64,000 nucleotides of DNA from Bolinopsis microptera (taxonomy: Eukaryota > Ctenophora > Tentaculata > Lobata > Bolinopsidae), in NCBI RefSeq assembly GCF_026151205.1, contig NC_087076.1, positions 744,001-808,000 on the forward strand, written 5' to 3'. The translations under genes were made by a program, and so were the position numbers. Below are positions 35,740 through 47,700 of the stretch, piece by piece. How positions within the stretch are numbered: position 1 is the first letter of the stretch; every line of letters starts with the position of its first letter. The notes under the pieces were generated by a model, which did no database searches, was not told the origin of the DNA, and saw only the letters and a list, made by a program, of their open reading frames with translations.

Positions 35740-38700
35740 CTAAAACCCATCATCGTCCTGTAGCAGCTTACTCCACCGTGTTTTCTCAGACTCCAGACTA
35801 ATAGCATCAGATCTACTGCGGACTATGTACAGAGCTACTCCGAACAGACAGAACACTGTTAGCGTGCTCACTAATACTGTTGTTAGTCCTGCAAACATTA
35901 TTATATACACATTTTACACTGACAGAAGGATTAATAAACTATCAAGAGATATGAAAATAATAACCAATAACAAGCAAAGGAGAACGAGTACTTACTTTCA
36001 GTGAGTAGTTTAAGTAAGTAGGAGGAATCAGCACAAAGTGTTTCCAGCTGCTCAGGAGTTGCACTGTACTCTTCTGAGGGGCATAACATGTAGTCACGTG
36101 CAAAGGAGGTCACGTGCAAATAAGGTCACGTGCAAAGGGGGTCACGTGCAAAGGGGGTCACGTGCAAAGGGGGTCACGTGCAAAGGGGGTCACGTGCAAA
36201 GGGGGTCACGTGCAAAGGGGGTCACGTGCAAAGGGGGTCACGAGCAAAGGGGGTCACGTGCAAAGGGGGTCACGAGCAAAGGGGGTCACGTGCAAAGGGG
36301 GTCACGTGCAAAGGGGGTCACGAGCAAAGGCGGTCACGTGCAAAGGGGGTCACGTACAAAGGGGGTCACGTGCAAAGGGGGTCACGAGCAAAGGGGGTCA
36401 CGTGCAAAGGGGGTCACGTACAAAGGGGGTCACGTGCAAAGGGGGTCACGAGCAAAGGGGGTCACGTGCAAAGGGGGTCACGTGCAAAGGGTTCACGTGC
36501 AAATGGGGTCACGTGCAAAGGGGGTCACGAGCAAAGCGCTAGGAGGTCACGTGCAAAGCACTAGGGGGTCACGTGCAAAGGGGTCACGTGCAAAGGGGGT
36601 CACGTGCAAAGGGGGTCACGTGCAAAGGGGGTCACGTACAAAGGGGGTCACGTGCAAAGGGGGTCACGTGCAAAGGGGGTCACGTGCAAAGGGGGTCACG
36701 TGCAAAGGGGGTCACGAGCAAAGGGGGTCACGTGCAAAGGGGGTCACGTGCAAAGGGGGTCACGTGCAAAGGGGGTCACGTGCAAAGGGGGTCACGAGCA
36801 AAGGGGGTCACGTGCAAAGGGGGTCACGTGCAAAGGGGGTCACGTGCAAAGGGGGTCACGTGCAAAGGGGGTCACGAGCAAAGGGGGTCACGTGCAAAGG
36901 GGGTCACGTGCAAAGGGGGTCACGTGCAAAGAAGGTCGCGTGCAAAGGGGGTCACGTGCAAAGGGGGTCACGTGCAAAGGGGGTCACGTGCAAAGGGGGT
37001 CACGTGCAAAGGGGGTCACGTGCAAAGGGGGTCACGTGCAAAGGGAGTCACGTGCAAAGAGGGTCACGTGCAAAGGGGGTCACGTGCAAATGGGGTCACG
37101 TGCAAAGGGGGTCACGTGCAAAGGGGGTCACGAGCAAAGGGGGTCACGTGCAAAGGGGGTCACGTGCAAAGGGGGTCACGTGCAAAGGGGTCACGTGCAA
37201 AGGGGTCACGTGCAAAGGGGTCACGTGCAAAGGGGTCACGTGCAAAGGGGGTCACGTGCAGAGGGGGTCACGTGCAGAGGGGGTCACGTGCAGAGGGGGT
37301 CACGTGAAAAGGGGGTCAAGGTTTTTTGCCAAGTTTTTTTTAGATAGTTGTAATCTACCTGATCAAAACCAGGTACTAAGATAATAATATGGATAAAAGT
37401 AACCTGTGATAGCAAGGAATGTGTCTGCGTTACACTTTACTGTGCAGTTCCTAACTTTAACCTGAACATATTATTGTTATGCTAACTGCTACTAAACATA
37501 TTGTTCAATTTAATGTTTGGATAATCATTAATACATGTGCGACGCGTTTACCGTAATTTCTGTTTAGAATATCAAATCAACATAAACCATATCAAACGTT
37601 TCAGGAGACCTGAAGAATGCGTGAGTTACGGCCTTGTTAAAACACAAACCAATTAATATTAAATAATATTAGTTAATAGTGAGCTCACCTCCTTGGTTCT
37701 GAGGTTCTGTGTCTTTTTTACAATTACATAAGTCCCATTATCAGAGCCCCACACCTCCAGTTGTAGCATGGTGGCAGGTACTGGCTCGTAACCCTTGAAG
37801 ATACCTAGCGCGTTCTGCACCTGCGGAGAAATAGTCATTAAGTGAACAGTTGTAGCATGGTGGCAGGTACTGGCTCGTAACCCTTGAAGATACCTAGCGC
37901 GTTCTGCACCTGCGGAGAAATAGTCATTAAGTGAACAGTTGTAGCATGGTGGCAGGTACTGGCTCGTAACCCTTGAAGATACCTAGCGCGTTCTGCACCT
38001 GCGGAGAAATAGTCATTAAGTGAACAGTTGTAGCATGGTGGCAGGTACTGGCTCGTAACCCTTGAAGATACCTAGCGCGTTCTGCACCTGCGGAGAAATA
38101 GTCATTTAGTGAACAGTTGTAGCATGGTGGCAGGTACTGGCTCGTAACCCTTGAAGATACCTAGCGCGTTCTGCACCTGCGGAGAAATAGTCATTAAGTG
38201 AACAAGGCCCCCCCCCCCCTGAACAACTCGCACTGCCCCCCACCCCCCCCCCCCCTCCCCCCCCCCCCTGAACAACTCGCACTGCCCCCCACCCCCCCCC
38301 CCCTCCCCCCCCCCCTTCCGCGCCTGCACCTGCGGAGAAATAGTTATTAAGTGAACAAGGCCCCCCCTGAACAACTCGCACTGCCCCCCCCCCCCCCTCC
38401 CCCACTCCGCGCTCTCCACCTGCGGAGAAATAGTCATTAACTTGTGAACAAGCCCCCCCCCCCCCCCCCCCCCTGAACGACTCGCACTGCCCTGAGGAGC
38501 AAGCAACCATTATAGTTCACTGTTTCAGGGATGCAGTGATAATTTGATTTAGATTTCACAAACGATTTAAACTTTCTGTTATCAGCATCTTCAAAATTTG
38601 CGTCCATTTTTGCATCAACGACATTTTAAAAATCCCCCCTAGCTCTGGAAAATTTTAAATATTTATTGGTGTTAGGAGACTCTTATGTAGACGTTCCTTG

Positions 38701-41700
38701 TTTCTTCATAGATCAAAGACATCTGAGTCAAACCATGTGAGACAGATATCTTAGGAAGATGGTAATGAGGATTGAAAACAAGCATCTGCTTACTGGCTTA
38801 TCTCTCATGAGATGTTCACAGTTTTCAGAATTTAGTGTATTATTCGAATTGGTCTAATTGGCCCTTTTAAATACATGTTCCGTTTATTAGATTTCATCTT
38901 TCTAGCGTTAAGTAAAATATATTATAGTAAGTTAAATAATAAATATTCACATTTTTGAATTTTCCTTTTAGATCTTTGAAGCATATTCTTACGCTAAGCA
39001 GAGGTAATTATTCATAATTTATGTCAATATATATGTATATATATGTAATATGCGAAAAATAAAACTTTAAAAGTTAACTTTTTCACCGTCCGTCAGACAG
39101 TTGTGAATGGTCTAACGAGGGGGTACGTGCCCTGTAATGTGATCAGGGGTCCCGTCTCCCCACAACTAGGGGTCCCGTCTCAACTATTTACAATTTCTAG
39201 CTATCTTTGAAGTCAGGTACCCTGCAGGTAAATTCCTTTATTAGTTGGTAACCATTGCGAGGGTATGTTTAATATTACTTTATCATATTATATTGTTAAT
39301 GCTGATATGTAGCGTAGTGTGGTAGTGCGTGATAATGCTCCCCCGTTAAATATAAGCTTTAAATAGCTCGTGGACCGTGATATTATGAGTCCTTTGTTTA
39401 TCTTGCTGGAAGTTGAAAGCCATTCCAACATTTTATGTAAACCCTCTCTCTCTCTCTCCTCCGTGAGCTAGCTCTACTCACTCTCTTTCCGTCCCTCATC
39501 TAATTTGTCGCTAATTTCAGCTCCGTTATGTTTAAGACGTTTATACTGGTGACTGCTCTGTGTTTCACACTCGGCCACGCAGAGATTAAAGATAAAGATT
39601 ACTCCATAACCGTTATATCTGGCTCATACGCCTTTAACATGGTTGTGTCTGGTCTTGCTGACGGCGACTCACTCCTTGAAGCAATGAATAAGGCTAAAAC
39701 TGAAGAGAAGTTTACGTGAGTAGTTGGTGTGTTATTTGCAAGAACGGCTCCGTGGTTACTACTACAGTACTGTGGTTATTGTTACGACAATACTACTACT
39801 ACAGTACTGTGGTTATTGTTACGACAATATCACTACTACAGTACTGTGGTTATTGTTACGACAATACTACTAGGTACTACTGTGGTTATTGTTATTACAA
39901 TACTACTAGGTACTACTGTGGTTATTGTTACTACTACTGTGGTTATTGTTACTACGATACTACTACTACTGTGGTTATTGTTACGACAATACTACTAGGT
40001 ACTACTGTGGTTATTGTTACTACTACTGTGGTTATTGTTATTACAATACTACTACTACTACTGTGGTTATTGTTGCTACAATACTACAGTACTGTGGTTA
40101 TTGTTACTACTACTACTACAGCTGTGGTTATTGTTACTACAATACTACTGTATTATGCATATTGTTACTATATATATTTCACTTTTAATCGCAGTCATTT
40201 TCACGGGATATAATTAATTTTCACGGGATATAATTAATTAATAATTAATTGTTTTTGATAACTGTTAAAACTTATTAAAAAAGGCAAACAAATTATGGCT
40301 GAGCGTGTTCGTAGATCACCTTAATTGTGACTTAAGTTTGCACTCTGGTGTATATTACTACTACTTTGTAGTCTAAAATGTTCCACGTCAGCAACTAACA
40401 CACGTTTACCACATTTTACGACTAATGTTTATAAGCCTTTTTCAAATGAGTGGTATCAGTTTATTTACTAATCAGTTAGTTTATTAGTACTTTAGTATTG
40501 CACGTGCAACATTACCAATCCCACTGTCACGTGATAAGTATCGCACGTGCAACATTACCAATCCCACTGTCACGTGATAAGTATCGCACGTGCCAATTCC
40601 ACTGTCACATGATGAATATTGCACGTGCCAATTCCACTGTCACGTGATAAGTATTGCACGTGCTAATTTCACTGTCACGTGATAAATATTGCACGTGCCA
40701 ATTTCACTGTCACGTGATAAATATTGCACGTGCCAATCCCACTGTCACGTGATTAGTATTGCACAACGAATAGTTCTGAAGTCGCATACAGAGAATTTTT
40801 TCTGGAGCCGCCTTAGTGAAAAGCAGAATATTGGGTTGAAATAACAGCACATGTATTGTCACGTGATAGTACTAAAATAAACACGTGTAATATTATAGAA
40901 TATTATTTGCTGCTATGATATTGAGATATAAACCTCACCAGGTTTGAAATGTCTGAGGACTCAGTAACCTCTATAAACGCTGTGGAACCTGAAGACGCAG
41001 GAACCCATTATTGGCAGGCAGCTGCAAAGATTGGAGACATGTGGGAACCACTAGCTCATGATATCAGCAAGGGGGTACACGCGGACAAGTACAAGTGGAC
41101 AATTGTAGAAATACAGACAGGTGGGGGAATCATCCAGTTCAAATATATAACATTCTAATTGTAGAAATACAGACAGGTGGGGGAATTATCCAGTTCAAAT
41201 ATATAACATTCTAATTGTAGAAATACAGACAGGTGGGGGAATTATCCAGTTCAAATATATAACATTCTAATAGTAGAAATACAGACAGGTGGGGGAATTA
41301 TCCAGTTCAAATATATAACATTCTAATAGTAGAAATACAGACAGGTGGGGGAATTATCCAGTTCAAATATATAACATTCTAATTGTAGAAATACAGACAG
41401 GTGGGGGAATTATCCAGTTCAAATATATAACATTCTAAGATTAATCTTGTAATCTCACTTCTGGTAAAATAATGAAATATAATGACTGTCTTTATACAGA
41501 TGCAAATGTAAGTGGCAGTACTGTTACAAGTCCTGGCTTCTGGATGATCACTACTACTATCTTAGCTTCACTACTGCTATCTTAGCTTCTCTCCTTAACT
41601 GGTCAGACATCACGCTTTAATCTTTTAATATCCCATCAATGAACCCCCTCCCCCCCCCTCACAATAATGGGGTCCGACCCCCTCCCCCACAATAATGGGG

Positions 41701-44700
41701 TCCGACCCCTCCCCCACAATAATGTGGTCCGACCCCCCCCCCCCCAATAATAATGTGGTCCGACCCCCCCCCCCCCCACAATAATGTAGTCCCCCCCCAC
41801 AATAATGTGGTCCCCCCCCCACAATAATGTGGTCCGACCCCCTCCCCCCCAATAATATGGTCCGACCCCCCCCCCCCACAATAATGTGGTCCGACCCCCC
41901 CCCCCCCACAATAATGTGGTCCGACCTCCCCCCTCCACAATAATGCGGTCCGACCCCCCCCCCACAATAATGTGGTCCGACCCCCCCCCCCCCCCAATAA
42001 TATGGTCCGACCCCCCCCCCACAATAATGTGGTCCGACCCCCCCCCCCCACAATAATGTAGTCCCCCCCCCCCCACAATAATGTGGTCCCCCCCACAATA
42101 ATGTGGTCCGACCCCCCCCCCCCACAATAATATGGTCCGACCCCCCCCCCCCCACAATAATGTGGTCCGACCCCCCCCCCCCCCCCCACAATAATGTAGT
42201 CCCCCCCCCCACAATAATGTGGTCCCCCCCACAATAATGTGGTCCGACCCCCGACCCCCCAATAATATGGTCCGACCCCCCCCCCCCACAATAATGTGGT
42301 CCGACCCCCCCCCCCCACAATAATGTGGTCCGACCTCCCCCCTCCACAATAATGTGGTCCGACCCCCCCCCAATAATAATGTGGTCTGACCCCCCCCCCC
42401 CCCCACAATAATGTGGTCCGACCCCCCCCCCCACAATAATGTAGTCCCCCCCCCCCACAATAATGTGGTCCCCCCCCCCCACAATAATGTGGTCCGACCC
42501 CCTCCCCCCCAATAATATGGTCCGACCCCCCCCCCCCCCCCACAATAATGTGGTCCGACCCCCCCCCCCCCCCCCACAATAATGTGGTCCGACCTCCCCC
42601 CTCCACAATAATGGGGTCCGAACCCCCCCCCCCCCACAATAATGGGGTCCGAACCCCCCCCCCCCACAATAATGGGGTCCGAACCCCCCCTCCCACAATA
42701 ATGGGGTCCGAACCCCCCCCCCCCCCCCCCCCTCCACAATAATGCGGTCCGACCCCCCCCCCACAATAATGGGGTCCGACCCCTCCCCCACAATAATGTG
42801 GTCCGACCCCCCCCCCCCCCCAATAATAATGTGGTCCGACCCCCCCCCCCCCCCACAATAATGTAGTCCCCCCCCACAATAATGTGGTCCCCCCCCCACA
42901 ATAATGTGGTCCGACCCCCTCCCCCCCAATAATATGGTCCGACCCCCCCCCCCCCACAATAATGTGGTCCGACCCCCCCCCCCCCACAATAATGTGGTCC
43001 GACCTCCCCCCTCCACAATAATGCGGTCCGACCCCCCCCCCACAATAATGTGGTCCGACCCCCCCCCCCCCCCCCCACAATAATATGGTCCGACCCCCCC
43101 CCCCACAATAATGTGGTCCGACCCCCCCCCCCCCCACAATAATGTAGTCCCCCCCCCCCACAATAATGTGGTCCCCCCCACAATAATGTGGTCCGACCCC
43201 CCCCCCCCCCACAATAATATGGTCCGACCCCCCCCCCCCACAATAATGTGGTCCGACCCCCCCCCCCCCCCCCCCACAATAATGTAGTCCCCCCCCCCAC
43301 AATAATGTGGTCCCCCCCACAATAATGTGGTCCGACCCCCGACCCCCCAATAATATGGTCCGACCCCCCCCCCCCCACAATAATGTGGTCCGACCCCCCC
43401 CCCCCCACAATAATGTGGTCCGACCTCCCCCCTCCACAATAATGTGGTCCGACCCCCCCCCCAATAATAATGTGGTCTGACCCCCCCCCCCCCCCCCCCC
43501 CACAATAATGTGGTCCGACCCCCCCCCCCCACAATAATGTAGTCCCCCCCCCCCACAATAATGTGGTCCCCCCCCCCCCACAATAATGTGGTCCGACCCC
43601 CTCCCCCCCAATAATATGGTCCGACCCCCCCCCCCCCACAATAATGTGGTCCGACCCCCCCCCCCCCCCCCCCACAATAATGTGGTCCGACCTCCCCCCT
43701 CCACAATAATGGGGTCCGAACCCCCCCCCCCCACAATAATGGGGTCCGAACCCCCCCCCCCCCCCACAATAATGGGGTCCGAACCCCCCCTCCCACAATA
43801 ATGGGGTCCGAACCCCCCCCCCCCCCCCCCCCCCTCCACAATAATGCGGTCCGACCCCCCCCCCACAATAATGTATGATCGGGGTTGAGAATATAATATG
43901 TATAATACCTAATACATACATTATACTCCTTAATTTCAGGGAGTTCTAAAGGCACGGTGTTGTTACCAGCATGGTCACTAAGGTCACTAAGGTCACGTGA
44001 TACATTATCACGTGACACATTATCTGTAGTGAACATTCTTTTATTGAAGCTAGACTTCGAATTTTGGGGAAAATGTTGTATGAAGGACGGGAGTGTGATG
44101 ATAAAGCATGAGACTTCTTGGTTTATGTTATCTTTTTATTTTTGTAAGCTTCTAGAAAAAGATATAATATATTGGACGATAATATTATATGTGTAATAAA
44201 CTATCTGTATGCCCTCATCAATACCCGTACTTAGTTAATATAATGAATATTGTCTAACATTGTTTATTAGCTAGATGTGTGTTACATTCCTACACCAGAG
44301 TAGTAGACTTTAGTAGACTACTGCTACTCTGTACGATAATATGACGGTGTATTACGGAATGTAACACCCCCCCCCCCCCCCCCCCCCGACTGTTTCTATT
44401 TGTCCTACCGTTATCTGAACTCGCAAATAACCGGCAACCCTTTACTTTACCCTTTACCCTTACTTATCATACTGGGGCCGGCAACTTAACGATTATCTGG
44501 AGTTAAATCTACTTATTGAGTACGGGGGAATGTTACATATCATGATTAGAGAAACAGGGCAGGATACAGTGCAACGAGAAGGGAGTCATCATGAGGTTAT
44601 TATTGAGGGGGGGGGGGGGGGGGGGGGTACAGCAGTACTGGCGAAATCTTCGGTCATAAAATGAATCCCATCTTTTGACATTTGTAAACTCGAAAGGGCA

Positions 44701-47700
44701 GAACATAAAGAAAATTAAATTGCTTTATCGATTTTTTTTGGGGACCGGCCCGATGTACCAGCCAATGTTTACTCAAAATATATATATATATAATAAGTGT
44801 TATCAATTTAAAGTCAAAACTCACACAAGATTAGATCTCATTGAAACGATTAAAATGGAGCTTGTCGAACAAAACATAGCTGAGCACATACAAAGTTGCC
44901 TTTAGTTGAAATTATCATATTAATGCGCTTTTAGAGTTGTTAGAGTGGAAACAGGCGCATAGCTACGATAATACATATTATAATTTTCATTTTTGGAATA
45001 TAATTGGTTTTTTCCCGGAGTTGAACTTTATAATTCGATACAAGGAACAACTTATCGGAGAATATAGATCTGTTTTTAAAAAAAAATCTTTCAAAAGTTT
45101 ATTCTTAATCTAGATTTCGACCCAAAATCTTATTTTATCTATATTATATTTTAAACTTTACGAAATCCCCCCGGCAAAACCCGACCCTTTTTTGTGGTCA
45201 ATTTCAGCTCGCAAATGAAGTTGGAAAAAGGATAAGAATAGCAGACTGCATTCTTAAATTTTTTATAATTAACGTCGGAAGAGAGGAAAAATAAACGTTC
45301 GAATAATGGCGTAATTTCATCACTTGTTTGAAACATAGTTTAGTGATACGAAAAGTTTGTTTAGCAGGAGCTTTCAAAGTACATGACGTGTAAATCGTCT
45401 TTCATCATTGTTTGGCTACGTCGTTGCGTAGCAACAGCAGGATATTGCACGTGCGCGACCAACACAGATTAGCAACGCGCGTTGCCATGCGTCATTACTA
45501 ACTCACGTTTACGCTCACGCTACAACTATTCATAATTTTGGTTGTGATTAACATTTGTTAATACGGTAAAAAGTATCGTTTATAGAATCCGAATAAGTAC
45601 AACGTTGTCGTCATTGTAAAATACAAATCCATACTTTCTACAGTAAAGAGAAATTAAAACATAACTGATTTTTAAAATTTCCTCGGACAAAGCTTTCGAC
45701 TAGCGGGTTTTTAGTGTTCTTCTATTTTTATCTCAGGCAGCTGGGGTAGTTGAAGTAATTATAAGTATAATATGTGAATAATATGTGAATAATATATGGT
45801 AGATTATGATACTAGTAACTAAAAGAGAACTAACCCAAGCTAGTGTCTCCCCAGTGCAAGTGTAGATTACAAGTAGTGCATCTGTTGTACACTTCCTGTT
45901 CTTACATTCTGATACTTTAGTATCCAGCTCACTCATTGCTTTTCCTGAATATTAGGTACTTTAGTATCCAGCTCACTCATTGCTTTTCCTGAATATTAGG
46001 TCAATATTTGGAGTGTCGCCCAAACATCGCCCAAACGTTCATAATGTAAGGCATACAACAGACATATCATGTGTCAGGTGCTGTGCACGTGTCAGGTGCT
46101 GTGCACGTGTCAAGTGCTGTGCAAGTGTCAGGCGCTGTGCACGTGTCAGGTGCTGTGCAAGTGTCAGGTGCTGTGCACGTGTCAGGTGCTGTGCACGTGT
46201 CAGGTGCTGTGTACGTGTCAGGTGATGTGCACGTGTCAGGTGCTGTGTACGTGTCAGGTGATGTGCACGTGTCAGGTGCTGTGTACGTGTCAGGTGATGT
46301 GCACGTGTCAGGTGCTGTGTACGTGTCAGGTGATGTGCACGTGTCAGGTGATGTGCACGTGTCAGGTGCTGTGCACGTGTCAGGTGCTGTGCACGTGTCA
46401 GGTGATGTGCACGTGTCAGGTGATGTGCACGTGTCAGGTGCTGTGCACGTGTCAGGTGATGTGCACGTGTCAGGTGCTGTGCACGTTTCAGGTGATGTGC
46501 ACGTGTCAATCAGTTTTTTCGTGGGCGTTTACTTCTTTCTAAAAGTGGATAATTTTCGCAGCATCAATTTTCGCGAATTTTTGTGTCGTAAAAATCGCGA
46601 AAATAAATTCCTCGTAAAAATCGCGAAAATAAATTCCTCGCACAAATCGATGGTTTTACAGTACATAGTATATTTATTAATAAATAAGCCAAAATGCTCT
46701 GGTTGACCATAAAAATTTGGGTGATGAGCATGTTTATAGTTTTCGTAATTTGACCGTTCATTTTTTGAACGGCATTTCAAAAACCTTAAATAAACATTTC
46801 ATTTTTTGGCGATTAGTTTTTAAATTTCAGCGAATAATGACCGAGGAAGTCAAAGAAAGTTATGCCATAATGTGATTTAGCCACAACTTGTTTCTATTTA
46901 TCTAATGATATCGTTTATTAAGTTCGATAGGAATCGAAATTTACCGAAATTTAAAAGTAGTAATAGCCTGGATAATAAGTTTGCAGTAGAATACATTTGG
47001 GTAAAAGGAAGGGAATTTGATTTGGACGGACATAATATTAGGGCTGCCAGCGTCCGAATAAAGTCCGTTCAAATAATTTCCGTTTCAAATAAAGTCCGTT
47101 AAGGTAAGAGTAGTGGTGTGTAATCAGTTTACTTACCTGCCTCATGAGAAGAAGAATGTGAAATATTTGCTGCTGAGTAAACACGTGATGCCCATATAAG
47201 GAATGCTGCTGAGGGCTTATCAAACAGTGGTCATGGGGATCCTGAGAACATCAGAATAAATAAAGACTAAGAGGAAATAAGTGAGATATGATGCTACTAA
47301 CTGATACGATATATAATATATCAGTATTATGGGCATTATTATTTATTATATCAGCATTGTTATTATATGAGCATTGTTAATATGTACCAGCTAGAGCTCT
47401 CACACTGTCCATACTCCAAAACATTTTGCTCTTCCAGATCAAGTCGTGTCCTTGTTTTAGAATATCTTCGTAAACAGTCAGAGCTTTTTCTTGGACCAAC
47501 TCGTAGAAACCCTGGAGATCAAAACTCAGAATATTTTATTAGTTACCTGATAATATCTTATAAAGAATATAGATGTGAACAAGCTCCTAAGTAGTGACCC
47601 CTTACTATTACCTTACTATTACCTTAATATTACCTTACTATTACCTTACTATTACCTTACTATTACCTTACTATTACCTTACTATAACCTTACTATTACC

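Noticed and set aside
36038-37384. 448-codon plus-strand frame (CKGGHVQRGSRAKGVT repeats)
   Set aside because: The 17-bp unit cycles through all frames without stops; parallel frames are equally open. No start or splice evidence.
41625-44036. Minus-strand open frames of 735-803 codons (Gly-rich, IIVGGG/LLWGGG repeats)
   Set aside because: All three frames are open because the repeat lacks stop codons in each. The protein is a mechanical translation of a C-run array inside a gene C intron.
43930-44036. Minus-strand candidate exon reading D-N-V-S-R-D repeats
   Set aside because: It would need phase 1 at its start, whereas the flanking gene C exons join in phase 0. Family alignment leaves no room for it, and the sequence is a small tandem duplication of tcacgtga.
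44675-44905. 76-codon plus-strand frame
   Set aside because: AT-rich intronic sequence without recognisable domain, splice context or codon bias.
46039-46075. Minus-strand L-T-H-D-M-S-V next to the 18-bp array, resembling the phosphatase HD motif
   Set aside because: It is followed by an in-frame stop with no convincing donor. Exon 10 already supplies the aligned segment, so the similarity is probably chance.
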